Notes: generated by a model from the letters alone, not told the origin. A DNA stretch of 64,000 nucleotides from Prolixibacter bellariivorans ATCC BAA-1284 (GCF_000621705.1 NZ_JHXO01000012.1:124001-188000); one strand, 5' to 3'. Positions 42,996 through 52,690 are shown, counted from the first letter of the stretch. Program-made: numbers and translations.

Positions 42996-43051
42996 CAATA
43001 GAAACTCTTCAACAACAATAGTAACAACAGAAACTACAGTAACAATAGTAA
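42996..43051. repeat. short-word microsatellite patch touching the HlyD stop
   Basis: AACAATAGT / AACAACAGA / AACTACAGT words fill the gap and run up to the stop codon of the membrane-fusion gene. Confidence 0.7.
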
Positions 43052-44134
43052 CTACTTAATGATCACTTCACTCTCGTGCGCCAGGTTCAGATTTCCCGAA
43101 ACGATGACGGTGTCGCCGGCGGCGAGGGTTCCGCCCTTGTCGGGATGGGCGATGACGGAATATGAGTTACTGTTTTCAGCCACGGTTTTCACGTAGGTCC
43201 AGAATGCTTTTCCCTTGGTGTATTTGAACAGCACTTCCTGGTTCTGACGCAACACTACGGCCGACTTGGGCACGACCAGCTGATTGGGTATTTCTTTTTC
43301 GACCAGGACCTTCACATTCATGCCTTCCATCAGGCCGCCGGGATTCTTCACCCGTGCCTTCACCTGGATTAAGCCATCCTCGTCGATGACCGGATTGATT
43401 TCGGAGATACGGCCATGATAGGCTTGACTGCTATTCGCAAAGGGGACAATCTGTACGTCCTCTCCTATTTCGATATCCTTGATTTCATTCTCGACCACAC
43501 TGAACTCCACCTCAAATTCCGAGTTATCAATCAGGGTACAGAAAGTATCACCTGCATTCACCTGGTCGTACTGATTCTTGTTGATATTAGCCACAATCCC
43601 ACTGAAAGGAGCTATCAAACGGGTAGCCTGCCTGTTGAACTCAGCCATCTTCAGATCCCGCAGGGCACTCTCATAGCCCGATTGAATCGCCTGGGTATGG
43701 TAAAGTGCTATAGGAATCCGGGTGGTGTCCAGAGTCTTGTATCCCCGTCCCATCATCCGGCTTCGCAAATCCATTCTCGCCTTATCCAATTCTATCCTGG
43801 CATTTTCCAACTTTTGCTGATACGAGAAAGGATTCAACGAGGCAATCAGCTGCCCGGCTTTGACATGATCACCGTTTTTAACCGCCAGCTTGATTAACTG
43901 CTCACTTACCTGGAACTGGAGATCACTTTTGCGAACGGCGACTAACTTTCCGTTATTCACCAGCTCTTTTTCGAACGGTTCCTTCTTTAGCACCATAACC
44001 TGAACGGGGTTTTCCTGTTTCAGATACGCTCGCTTATCTGCAGAATCAGTCTCTTTGGTTTGTGCTCCGGAACAGGCTAGCAGGCCTAATAAGAATACTG
44101 CTGCCACAAACCGGGATAGTCGATTTGAGGTCAT
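43052..44134 (-). CDS. RND membrane-fusion protein (HlyD/AcrA type), lipoprotein
   Basis: 360 residues. Signal LLGLLACSG is a lipobox. The barrel-sandwich hybrid halves are visible: KSDLQFQVSEQLIKLAVKNGDHVKAGQLIASL and, after the helical hairpin (LENARIELDKARMDLRS), ATRLIAPFSGIVANINKNQYDQVNAG. Beta-barrel and membrane-proximal domains follow. It should link the inner-membrane RND pumps to an outer-membrane channel. First gene of the efflux operon. Confidence 0.92.
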   Translation of the reverse strand: MTSNRLSRFVAAVFLLGLLACSGAQTKETDSADKRAYLKQENPVQVMVLKKEPFEKELVNNGKLVAVRKSDLQFQVSEQLIKLAVKNGDHVKAGQLIASLNPFSYQQKLENARIELDKARMDLRSRMMGRGYKTLDTTRIPIALYHTQAIQSGYESALRDLKMAEFNRQATRLIAPFSGIVANINKNQYDQVNAGDTFCTLIDNSEFEVEFSVVENEIKDIEIGEDVQIVPFANSSQAYHGRISEINPVIDEDGLIQVKARVKNPGGLMEGMNVKVLVEKEIPNQLVVPKSAVVLRQNQEVLFKYTKGKAFWTYVKTVAENSNSYSVIAHPDKGGTLAAGDTVIVSGNLNLAHESEVIIK

Positions 44135-44195
44135 TTGTTGGATCTGTTTAGTGTGCTCTTAAAGATATAAATTTGTTCTGCTCTTCTAACGAAAA

Positions 44196-45344
44196 TTATA
44201 GGTTCTTCAATTTTGCAATCATCACTACCGGATTATCGGTTTCCTTTCGGCTTTTCAATTTCTGCAGCTCCGGAGGTAATTGCCCGGTTTTATCCGGATG
44301 TTCCTGAAACCACTGAACAAGCCTGTAGGCATCAGCATAACCAACCAACTGGTCTTCCTGATTGACACCAGCCAGACTTACCGGCACAAAATGATCCAAA
44401 TCATTCACCAGGGCAGCATTCCTTTCCGTTCCGTCGTTTATCTGTACTTCTCCTTTTTGCTTATCATAGACAGAGGCATAAACTTTTTTCTCATAAGCAA
44501 AATTGTAAAACAAATAACGCGGTGATTCAAATACACTAATCATCCGGAAGTTTTCGTTCATCTCTTTTCTGGCGTATTCAGTCGAAAGTTGTTTCGCATA
44601 AGGAGGTGCAAACCGTCCCATGCCGAAAACATACGTTGGAATTAAACGCTCCCGGGTAGCCTGAAATAACGTGTCGTTGAACAGCTCATAGAAATACAAC
44701 TGCCCTTGCAGCCGGTAAAACCAATGATGAGGTTTCCAGATCGTAATTCCATCACCATCCGGTACAAAGGTTAAATAATTAGGGTACGTTTTCACGGAGG
44801 TTCCGGTACTGTCAAATAGCTCGAGTTTGGTCTTTTCCTTTCCGGTGAAATTCAGTTTGTATCCAAGATAGTCGTTCCCAAACCGGACAGCTGTAAAAAT
44901 CATTCCGGGTAAACCGACCTCCCCTTGCAATTTTCCATCCAGCGAATACGTATACCGTTTCGTTCCCTGATATGCCGCGAGCGTTTCTCGTTCTCCGTCA
45001 TAAGGAAGTATCTCGTCTGTTCGGCTGAAATCGCCCGGACCTTTCCCATACTGACCGATTTTGCGAACAAACTTTCCTGTTTTCCGGTCAAACAATAGCA
45101 TCTGTTTGCTGTCAACGGCAATAATATAATTGGCTGAAGTAGATATATTCATATGGTTTCCAATCAGGCAACTATCACTGGTTTCCAACGGAACATATTC
45201 TACTTTGGTAGCAATTTCACTCAGGTTTATCGGTTGTCTGTCCGGAAAGGCTTTCGCCAGGGATACAACTGTTGGTCCCTTGGAAATCGGTGTCGAACAA
45301 GATGCAAGAACAACAGAAATCAACAACAGCAAATACTTTCTCAT
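44196..45344 (-). CDS. 6-bladed beta-propeller lipoprotein, paralogue 1
   Basis: 382 residues from the ATG at 45344; the upstream in-frame ATG adds a non-signal extension. Lipobox VVLASC. Family marks shared by all six paralogues are LSEIATKVEYVPLETSDSCLIG near the N-terminus, FVRKIGQYGKGPGDF, and a C-terminal end with DNPVVMIAKLKNL. This matches the Bacteroidota '6-bladed beta-propeller' (DUF5128-like) lipoproteins of unknown function. The phrase GxIGQxGxGPGEY marks the first blade. Confidence 0.85.
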   Translation of the reverse strand: MRKYLLLLISVVLASCSTPISKGPTVVSLAKAFPDRQPINLSEIATKVEYVPLETSDSCLIGNHMNISTSANYIIAVDSKQMLLFDRKTGKFVRKIGQYGKGPGDFSRTDEILPYDGERETLAAYQGTKRYTYSLDGKLQGEVGLPGMIFTAVRFGNDYLGYKLNFTGKEKTKLELFDSTGTSVKTYPNYLTFVPDGDGITIWKPHHWFYRLQGQLYFYELFNDTLFQATRERLIPTYVFGMGRFAPPYAKQLSTEYARKEMNENFRMISVFESPRYLFYNFAYEKKVYASVYDKQKGEVQINDGTERNAALVNDLDHFVPVSLAGVNQEDQLVGYADAYRLVQWFQEHPDKTGQLPPELQKLKSRKETDNPVVMIAKLKNL

Positions 45345-45509
45345 CGTCTTATCGGTTTTATCAATGAAACTTGGAGGCGGTCCGTATTTCTTTCCAAACA
45401 AATTTAAACTAATTTCTTAGTTATATAAATAATAATTGGAATTCTTTTGAGGATGTACGAAGAGCACCCCCTCATTCCTTGCTATCCAAAAACTTTCATT
45501 AACTCTTTC

Positions 45510-46625
45510 TTATCTCATCTTCCACACTACCACCAATGGGTTGCTCTCCTCGTTGATGTGGTGTTTTTTGATGTAATCTGACAGCTGCTTTTCAACGCCA
45601 TCTTTCTGCCCATCGCTAAGAATCTGTACCGGGGAAACAAGGGAAATAAACGCCTTCTTGTCCGTAACATCACGTACGGGGAACAGGCCGCAGTTTTGCT
45701 GAAAATTCAATACGTTCTTTTTCGCCTTGTCATACATGACAAACTGCGTACTGACATTCCGCGCATCATTCTTATGAAACATCAGGTAAGAAAACAACAG
45801 GAAATTGGGCGTATCATTTAAGTTATCCAGCTTAGTAGCTACGTTTTTATGTTGATATATTTTTATGGCAGCTCCCGGACTCGTCTGGTAGAGTTCCGGA
45901 TCAATCCGGTTCGCCCCAAAGTCGACATAGTATCGGGCTTTTACGTTGTTGACCGTTGAAATTTCGTAAATGGAATCATTGGACCCGTGACAAAACAAGG
46001 CAGAACCATTACCCACGGCAAAGGCCTTGCTGGAGAAGCTCATGTCACGACTCTCGATAAAGGGAATAAAATAATGGCTCTCACCCGTGCTTTGATTCCT
46101 GACATACAGATTATATTTCGGGCCCAATCCGTAATAAGCCGTTAAGTCACTCGTTAGTTGGGCTGCATTCATCACCATCTTAAAACCAACGCTATCGGTC
46201 TGTACGCCCTCCGGTGTTCCGTCAGGAGTATATTTCAGCACTTTTCCACCCACTGAGATAATGTTCAACCGGTGATGAAACGGATCGACAAAGAAGCTCT
46301 GAATCGCAATATATTCGCTGGGCCCCTTCCCTTTATCCGATATCTTAAATTTGAAATGGCCATTCTCGTCGTAGCAAAGGATTTCATCTGAACTCTTGTC
46401 CAGCAGATAGTAATGGTCATCGTAGACCGACAATTTCCGGACTTTCCCGATCGGTACCGTGCTATCCAGCGGAACAATTTTTTGAATGGTCACCTGCTTA
46501 TCCAGGTTCGCGTTCTGATTGACATTGACCCGAATGTTCACCAACGAGTTGCCTTTTTCACTTTGATTTACACAGGAGGTAAAGAACACTCCCAACACAA
46601 CCATAAAAAGAATGCTAATTTTCAT
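45510..46625 (-). CDS. 6-bladed beta-propeller lipoprotein, paralogue 2
   Basis: 371 residues. Lipobox GVFFTSC. It has QKIVPLDSTVPIGKVRKLSVYDD, FKFKISDKGKGPSEYIAIQ and the C-terminal ESNPLVVVWKMR. It is 19 bases downstream of paralogue 3, so probably co-transcribed. It is the most divergent of the six at the N-terminus. Confidence 0.85.
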   Translation of the reverse strand: MKISILFMVVLGVFFTSCVNQSEKGNSLVNIRVNVNQNANLDKQVTIQKIVPLDSTVPIGKVRKLSVYDDHYYLLDKSSDEILCYDENGHFKFKISDKGKGPSEYIAIQSFFVDPFHHRLNIISVGGKVLKYTPDGTPEGVQTDSVGFKMVMNAAQLTSDLTAYYGLGPKYNLYVRNQSTGESHYFIPFIESRDMSFSSKAFAVGNGSALFCHGSNDSIYEISTVNNVKARYYVDFGANRIDPELYQTSPGAAIKIYQHKNVATKLDNLNDTPNFLLFSYLMFHKNDARNVSTQFVMYDKAKKNVLNFQQNCGLFPVRDVTDKKAFISLVSPVQILSDGQKDGVEKQLSDYIKKHHINEESNPLVVVWKMR

Positions 46626-46644
46626 TTTGACTTTTTGAATCGTT

Positions 46645-47811
46645 TTACTTCATTTTCACCAGTATCAGCACTGGGTTATCATTTTCATTCAGGCTGTTGG
46701 CCAGCTTTTCCAGTTCTTTCTTCTTTTCGGGATATTTGGGTTTGGAGTTCTTAAAAGCGTCGGAGGCAACATACGTTTTGAGAGCCAAAGCGCTTACCCA
46801 ACTTATTACGGTTTTATCATCTCCAACCGTTTGAAGTTTTATATTCGGCCCACCATCCAGATCATCAACAAAACCCTGCTCCCAATCTGTTAAACTTCGA
46901 AAATCACTATTCGTTGAGCCAATAAAACAAAAGCGTCCGGTTTTATCTGAAAATTCATAATATATTTTATCTCCAAATTCAAACAGGTTCCACTGAGTAA
47001 TATAATTTTTTAGAACCTTCATCCAGTCACCATTTTCACGAACTTTGGGTGTCAATAGCCATTTCCCTTGTTCTAATACAAATTTGGGTTTAAACACATT
47101 TTTCACAAACGCATAAATTGTATCAGAATATATTTCCTTTTTAAAAACCTGACTGCCATACCTGTAAAACAGAATCTCGTGTTGATAGAAGATTACAAAG
47201 GGCTGAGCTTTAAAAGGATATTTGTTGGGAAAACTTTTGATAACTATACCATTTTTATCGACCAGGTTAAAACTGTTTTTAACGAGGCCATCTGTATTGT
47301 CACTATAACATAAAATATCATTTCCTGCAAAGGTTAATTCCTTTGAGTACCGGGGAACCGGTATCGTACGAATAAATCTTCCGTCTTCTGTATAAACATA
47401 AATTTTTTGTTCCCATCCGGAAAGTACATAAATATTTTTACTGGTCCTATCGATGGCTACATCATGAGCTAATTGATATTCCTCCGGCCCATTGCCTTTC
47501 TCACCTATTTTAGCGACAAAAGAACCATCGGTCCGAAATGTTAAAATCCTCTCAATGTATTTCACCAGAAAAAACCCATTGCCTGCAATAACTCTATTAA
47601 TTCCTCCTATCAGGCATTGCTTATTCGTTTCCAGTGGAATATACTCAATATCGGAAAAGCCCAGATCCGATAACTTAACATTTGTTGCTGTATTTAAATC
47701 TTTTAAGTCAAAAGCTATCAATCCACTCTTTGTATGATTGACATTATGACAACCAGTCAATAACACAGTTGTGACAAAGAGCGTATGTCGAATACGTTTA
47801 AGAACATTCAT
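46645..47811 (-). CDS. 6-bladed beta-propeller lipoprotein, paralogue 3
   Basis: 388 residues. Lipobox VLLTGC. It contains LSDLGFSDIEYIPLETNKQC, FVAKIGEKGNGPEEY and the C-terminal NENDNPVLILVKMK. AT-richer and more lysine-rich than its neighbours, which may mean a different age or origin of this copy. Confidence 0.85.
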   Translation of the reverse strand: MNVLKRIRHTLFVTTVLLTGCHNVNHTKSGLIAFDLKDLNTATNVKLSDLGFSDIEYIPLETNKQCLIGGINRVIAGNGFFLVKYIERILTFRTDGSFVAKIGEKGNGPEEYQLAHDVAIDRTSKNIYVLSGWEQKIYVYTEDGRFIRTIPVPRYSKELTFAGNDILCYSDNTDGLVKNSFNLVDKNGIVIKSFPNKYPFKAQPFVIFYQHEILFYRYGSQVFKKEIYSDTIYAFVKNVFKPKFVLEQGKWLLTPKVRENGDWMKVLKNYITQWNLFEFGDKIYYEFSDKTGRFCFIGSTNSDFRSLTDWEQGFVDDLDGGPNIKLQTVGDDKTVISWVSALALKTYVASDAFKNSKPKYPEKKKELEKLANSLNENDNPVLILVKMK

Positions 47812-47954
47812 ATAATACTAAATTTAATCATACACGTTTACTTTCAAGTATTTCGAGAGTCCCTTTTCTAATTCCTATATCAATGATTTAACATCCGTAA
47901 AATGTCTTATCTATCATTTCAAAGACAGGGAATAGAATCCCTCAATGAATGAGA

Positions 47955-49121
47955 TTACTCTTTCAACTTCACCAGCATCAACACCGGGTTATCATTTTCC
48001 CCCAGACTGTCAGCGAACGCTTGTAGTTGCTTCTTCTTTTCGGGATATTTCGCCGCTGCCTCCTGAAATGATTTGGATGTCACGTAATTTCTCACCTCGT
48101 AACTGTACCGGTAGCCACACAACCATTCGTTTCCATCTTTGGTGAAACGAAACTTCGGAACAAACGGTAAACCGCAGTCCAGGTCATCCGCTAGGCCGGG
48201 ACCTCCGTCACGCGAAGAGAGGTTGGAGGTTTGCCCCACCATCTGGAATTTCCCTGAACGTATATTAAATGCCGCCAGATAGAACTTCCCGTCGAAGAAA
48301 TAGCGCAGGAACCAATCCGGTCCGGATGAAACGATATCCAGCAGGTTGAAACCAGCTCCTGGGTTTTGCGTCGCCTTGTCATTGCTTAGTTTGAACAAGC
48401 AACGAGCCTTCCACTCTTTTCCTTCCATCGAAAACACCGTATCGTTCACCGCATTGGTGTAATACAAATGATTGCCATCGCCAAAGGCATAGCAGTTCCC
48501 GCCCATTTGTGACTGAACCTGCGGAATGGCATTCATCTTCTGCCCTACCGCCTCACCTTTTTCATTCAGGATGAGCCAGTCGTATTTGGCATAGCCGAAG
48601 GAAAGCGGCTCAAAGAGGTAAATCAAGTGGTCACGATACCGGATTTCCTGGAAATCGTTGCCCCATTTTTGCAACGGGGTTTCCTGCAGAAATTGTCCTT
48701 CGAAATTGTATTCCAGCAAACGGTTTTGGTCGAGCAGATAAACAATCTTTTTCTCCAGATCGACGGTAAAGGCTGAGCTAAAATGGTATTCGCCCGGACC
48801 GTTTCCCAGCCGCCCAATTTTGTGCTGAAACTTTCCTTCTGCATTAAAGACCAGGATTTCGTTTTGCGGTGACCCGATGAAGTACAGACTATCGGTAGCT
48901 ACCACCCGGTTGATCATCCGGATAGGAATTTCGTTGCTCAACGGAACATACCGGCAACCGGTGGCAATATCCGAGAGCACCATCCGGACAGAATCAACCT
49001 TGGCCGGGTTAAATACCGGAAGTGCTTTGGGTGTTGTCTGGCACGAAGACAACAAAAAAAGCAAACTTCCTGCCAACAGTGCAGGAAGCAGCCATAGATA
49101 TGAATTTGATTTTCGGTTCAT
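47955..49121 (-). CDS. 6-bladed beta-propeller lipoprotein, paralogue 4
   Basis: 388 residues. Lipobox LFLLSSC. It has VLSDIATGCRYVPLSNEIPI, FQHKIGRLGNGPGEYHF and the C-terminal SLGENDNPVLMLVKLKE. GC-rich relative to paralogue 3. Confidence 0.87.
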   Translation of the reverse strand: MNRKSNSYLWLLPALLAGSLLFLLSSCQTTPKALPVFNPAKVDSVRMVLSDIATGCRYVPLSNEIPIRMINRVVATDSLYFIGSPQNEILVFNAEGKFQHKIGRLGNGPGEYHFSSAFTVDLEKKIVYLLDQNRLLEYNFEGQFLQETPLQKWGNDFQEIRYRDHLIYLFEPLSFGYAKYDWLILNEKGEAVGQKMNAIPQVQSQMGGNCYAFGDGNHLYYTNAVNDTVFSMEGKEWKARCLFKLSNDKATQNPGAGFNLLDIVSSGPDWFLRYFFDGKFYLAAFNIRSGKFQMVGQTSNLSSRDGGPGLADDLDCGLPFVPKFRFTKDGNEWLCGYRYSYEVRNYVTSKSFQEAAAKYPEKKKQLQAFADSLGENDNPVLMLVKLKE

Positions 49122-49157
49122 TGGATAATCAATGTATGATTGGCTTTTGTCGTTAGC

Positions 49158-50414
49158 TTATTTCAACTTCGCCACCACCAAAAAGCTGTTGTCATCCTCT
49201 TTAATGCTCTTTCCGAGTTCCTCCAGTTTTTTCTTCCTTTCAGGGAATTTGACTTCCTGGTTTTTGAATGCATCCGATTCAAGGTACTGCTTCATATCCA
49301 GTGCCGAAACCAACATCACTGCGGTCGAATCATTGGTATAAGTAGGCCGGAAGTCAGGGCCGCCGGTGATGTCGTTAATAAAACCACCTTGTTTGGTTTC
49401 TTTTATCGCTACTCCTTCTTTGGTTTGCTTGTTATACAGCACATAGCCCAAATCTCCATTTTTTGTTTTTGGTTTATTTGGGTCGAAATGATATCCGTAG
49501 GGAATAAAAACATAGTTAGATGTTTCATGAACACCTGTCCAACACAGATCTCCTGGCATCGATCGAGTCCACTTCCGCTCATAGGCTAAATCGGCGGGGA
49601 GCTTATGCTTTCCTAAATCTATAGCGAACTGAGGAACAAACTTGTTGTTGGCATCATACGTGTAAACCGTATCATTATAACAGCTTTTCAGGTGCAGTTT
49701 ATTTCCAAAACGGTACTCAAAATTTTGATCTTTATATAGCATGGTATAAAAAGGATCGGCTTGCATATTCTTGTCAAAGAAAATGTGATTGGGGATTCCT
49801 TGTAGCGTATCGCCTTTTTCGTTGTGCTCTATAAATACAAAGGGTTGATTCCCCCAAGCTTGCTCGAAATAACTGATCTGCATGCTATCTCTGCTCCAAA
49901 TCCAAAAATTATAAAAATCTTCCATGGCCGGATTGGCGATGGTCTTAACATATTCCCCATCGAAATTAAAAACCATCATCTTTCCCTGGTCAGCAATCTG
50001 CAGATATATTCTTTTGTTCTTTTCGTCGACAGACATTTTCATACACGCTGTATACTCATCTGGTCCTTTTCCAATTCTTCCGATGTATTTGATGAATTTG
50101 CCCGTACGAGAGAATTGCAGGATAGGCTGTTTCCAGCACATCACGAAAATATAGTTTTTGGTCAGTTCAATATTTTCAAAATGACCAAGCAGTGCATCCT
50201 TCGTGTTGTCAAGCGGAATGATGTTAACGTCATTGGCAAATTCCGACAGCTTCACTTCCCGCTGATGCTTGAGGATATCAGCAAATGGAATGGTATAAAA
50301 GGAATTGGACGTAGATTTTTCATCTTTCGTTCTTTCCTGGCAGGAAAGGGTTGTTGCCACCAGGAAGGCCAGTAGCAGACTGAGTTGAATTGGAAAATGT
50401 TGTTTTTTCATCAT
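49158..50414 (-). CDS. 6-bladed beta-propeller lipoprotein, paralogue 5
   Basis: 418 residues, the longest copy. Lipobox ATTLSC. It has LSEFANDVNIIPLDNTKDAL, FIKYIGRIGKGPDEYTACMK and the C-terminal KEDDNSFLVVAKLK. It lies 36 bases upstream of paralogue 4 in transcription order and is likely in the same operon. Confidence 0.87.
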   Translation of the reverse strand: MMKKQHFPIQLSLLLAFLVATTLSCQERTKDEKSTSNSFYTIPFADILKHQREVKLSEFANDVNIIPLDNTKDALLGHFENIELTKNYIFVMCWKQPILQFSRTGKFIKYIGRIGKGPDEYTACMKMSVDEKNKRIYLQIADQGKMMVFNFDGEYVKTIANPAMEDFYNFWIWSRDSMQISYFEQAWGNQPFVFIEHNEKGDTLQGIPNHIFFDKNMQADPFYTMLYKDQNFEYRFGNKLHLKSCYNDTVYTYDANNKFVPQFAIDLGKHKLPADLAYERKWTRSMPGDLCWTGVHETSNYVFIPYGYHFDPNKPKTKNGDLGYVLYNKQTKEGVAIKETKQGGFINDITGGPDFRPTYTNDSTAVMLVSALDMKQYLESDAFKNQEVKFPERKKKLEELGKSIKEDDNSFLVVAKLK

Positions 50415-50812
50415 TGATTGATTGATTTGTTAAGCTTAGATTGCATATATTTTTTAGCTTGTTTTGAGCTATTCTGAAACCTGGTCTATTAAAAACAGTC
50501 TCGCCAATCGAATATCTCTTTAACGAGTCATCCGATTAGACAGAACCTGTCCAGAACAATGAAAACATTGCCGTATATGTGTAGGTAAAAAGAAGGAATA
50601 GCCGATCTGAAACCGGCGATTAAACCTAATAAATAATATAAACACAAACAACGATTTCCTGCGAAAAAACGCTCCGTTGCCATACCAGGCCATGAAGAGT
50701 TTTGCATTCCCCTTTCCGGATGTATTGACGAACGGACTTTGATGGTTTCCATGCGACTCAGGGACTTCCATTCTTGTTCTCCTGCGCGGTGTGTTGATAA
50801 GATGACATAAAA

Positions 50813-50837
50813 AAAGTCGGGCTGAGAACCCGACTTT
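50813..50837 (-). terminator. intrinsic terminator (copy 1)
   Basis: AAAGTCGGG and CCCGACTTT form a 9-bp stem with a 7-base loop; on the minus strand a run of T follows directly. A second identical stem is at 51139-51163. Confidence 0.75.
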
Positions 50838-50884
50838 AATAAACTAACCTAACTAAACCAAACTAACCTAACTTAAAGATTCCT

Positions 50885-50956
50885 ATGAAAAAAACTTGCT
50901 TTTCCTGTCATCAAAGATGGCCGTTTTTTCTGTTAACTGATTTAAACAGCTATTAA
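50885..50956 (+). CDS. 23-codon open frame with CxxCH motif (copy 1)
   Basis: MKKTCFSCHQRWPFFLLTDL plus three residues. The second copy at 51206 differs at three codons, giving T/S, a synonymous Leu change and Y/F, which is the pattern expected under protein-level constraint, though the sample is tiny. The leader before the ATG resembles leaders of SusC-type receptor genes. It may be a peptide or the relic of a receptor start. Confidence 0.3.
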   Translation: MKKTCFSCHQRWPFFLLTDLNSY

Positions 50957-51138
50957 AGAAAGTTAAACTTCGCCGTTGCAGGGAAGCGGGAGCAAAACCT
51001 TCCGGGAAAGAATTCGACTTTATCTTCGGTTCGTCTCTTTACCGCAATGTGCACGAAGCCAATGGCGTCTTTTGTGGTTTCAATTTTGACGCATCACACC
51101 AATCGTCATTAGAAGTGTCAGATAAGGCTTGCACAAAA

Positions 51139-51163
51139 AAAGTCGGGCTGGGAACCCGACTTT
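51139..51163 (-). terminator. intrinsic terminator (copy 2)
   Basis: This has the same AAAGTCGGG/CCCGACTTT stem with a T run on the minus strand. It is well placed to end the transcript of paralogue 6, about 290 bases after its stop. Confidence 0.75.
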
Positions 51164-51205
51164 AATAAACTAACCTAACTAAACTAACCTAACTTAAAGA
51201 TTCCT

Positions 51206-51277
51206 ATGAAAAAATCTTGCTTTTCCTGTCATCAAAGATGGCCGTTTTTTCTGTTAACTGATTTGAACAGCTTTTAA
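51206..51277 (+). CDS. 23-codon open frame with CxxCH motif (copy 2)
   Basis: MKKSCFSCHQRWPFFLLTDL plus three residues; partner of the frame at 50885. See that entry for the comparison. No evidence of expression. Confidence 0.3.
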   Translation: MKKSCFSCHQRWPFFLLTDLNSF

Positions 51278-51455
51278 AGAAAGTTAAACTTCGCCGTTAG
51301 CCGGGAAGCGGGAGCAAAACCTTCCGGGAAAGAAATCGACTTTACCTTCGGTTCCTTTCTTTACGACAAAGTTCACGAAGAAGGCTCAAAGTGCACGCAG
51401 CCATTGGCGCCCTTTGTGGTTTCTTTGAGCGCTTTGTGGTTTCAATTCTATTACA

Positions 51456-52667
51456 TCAATTAACCTTCGGATGAATGATGACCAGTATGGGATTATCGTC
51501 CTCTTTCACCTTCGACATTTGTTTCAACCAAGCCGGCGACGGTGCATCCTTTCCGGTCTGGCCTTCCACCTGTTCCTTCTCCAACTCTGGCTTCAGTTCA
51601 AACGGATTGACCACGGCCATGAGGCAATCATGCGAACTGTAGAGCACATTCAGGTTTCGCTTGCCTACTAAATCATCATAAATGTAAGGCGTATCATATC
51701 TTTTAATCGTATTATCTGCCCGGTTGTAGATGTATATTGTATTCAGTATCTTCTCCGTGGTCCATCCTTTTTGAAACAGGAACAGGTAATCGGGCGTCTC
51801 TACCATTTTAATTTTTTGGTAAGGAGCCGCCGCCTTCATCCACGCCTTATGATCAAAGCCAAAGCGCTCGAAACGATACTTCTCAGGTAAAATCTTATCC
51901 CCCATATTCAGTACATAACCCACTTTTTTTCTCCCTTTCGAAATATCCCAGATGGTATCGCTCATGTAATCAGTGAACAAAAGCCGGCGTTCGCTTCCGT
52001 TTTGAAGAGAGTAATCGTACATGTTTCTATATATGGTTGGCGGAGTACTGACCGGCGCATTGTGATTAATGATTAACTGATTGATTTTACTTAGATTTTT
52101 GTCCAATACATCCAACTTTCCTCTTGCCAAATCGGCATAACTCACAAACTCACCATCGGGAGTCATGTCAAACCAACTCATACGAAAATGACCGGGTAAG
52201 AGCTTCTCTCCAACAAAATCTCCGTTGAGCAGATATTTAATGATGGTCTGTTTATTCGTCGGAGATATGTAGATGGTATCGCCCCTGGCAACAGAATTGC
52301 AAACATAGTTGTATTCTCCCGGCCCATTTCCTTTTTGTCCGATTTGCCGGATAAATTTCCCGGATTGGGAATACAAAAGTAATTTATCATTGCAATCCAG
52401 GAGAATTTTATCTCCAATAAGCTGAATCTGGAATATTTTTCTGATTAATGACTGAGGCGTCGTTTCCAGGGGAATGTACAAAACCGTATCGGCAAAAGAA
52501 GATACCGCTAAAATGTCCTCTCCTTTTTCGGGAAGATCAATGTGATCTGTTTTTGCAGGCTTTTCGACTCTTGAGTTATTTGTCTTTTCCGTCTTCTGAC
52601 TTGAAGAGCCGCATCCCCACAGAAGAACAGATGCAGCAAGGATAAAGAATTTGAAGTATGTATACAT
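51456..52667 (-). CDS. 6-bladed beta-propeller lipoprotein, paralogue 6
   Basis: 403 residues. Lipobox VLLWGC. It has AVSSFADTVLYIPLETTPQSLI, FIRQIGQKGNGPGEYNYVCN and the C-terminal KEDDNPILVIIHPKVN. It is separated from the other five by the tandem duplication and two terminators, so it is a separate transcript. Confidence 0.87.
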   Translation of the reverse strand: MYTYFKFFILAASVLLWGCGSSSQKTEKTNNSRVEKPAKTDHIDLPEKGEDILAVSSFADTVLYIPLETTPQSLIRKIFQIQLIGDKILLDCNDKLLLYSQSGKFIRQIGQKGNGPGEYNYVCNSVARGDTIYISPTNKQTIIKYLLNGDFVGEKLLPGHFRMSWFDMTPDGEFVSYADLARGKLDVLDKNLSKINQLIINHNAPVSTPPTIYRNMYDYSLQNGSERRLLFTDYMSDTIWDISKGRKKVGYVLNMGDKILPEKYRFERFGFDHKAWMKAAAPYQKIKMVETPDYLFLFQKGWTTEKILNTIYIYNRADNTIKRYDTPYIYDDLVGKRNLNVLYSSHDCLMAVVNPFELKPELEKEQVEGQTGKDAPSPAWLKQMSKVKEDDNPILVIIHPKVN

Positions 52668-52690
52668 GTTCGTTCGGTTAAGTGATTTAT

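Larger units (their letters stand above)
50811..51090. repeat. tandem duplication of about 300 bp, copy 1
   Basis: It begins with a terminator hairpin, then TAAACTAACCTAACTAAAC leader words, a 23-codon open frame and a CTTCGCCGTT ... GGAAGCGGGAGCAAAACC tail. The copy at 51136 is offset by about 321 bases with few differences. The 1041-base gap 50415-51455 contains this pair and otherwise nothing I recognise. Confidence 0.85.
51136..51452. repeat. tandem duplication of about 300 bp, copy 2
   Basis: Second copy of 50811-51090. It ends next to the stop of propeller paralogue 6 and carries an extra TTTGTGGTTTCTTTGAGCGC phrase at its right end. Confidence 0.85.

Noticed and set aside
50885-51277. 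Cytochrome c fragments because of the CxxCH motif
   Set aside because: The frame has only 23 residues, no signal peptide and no further heme-binding sequence. The motif may be chance.
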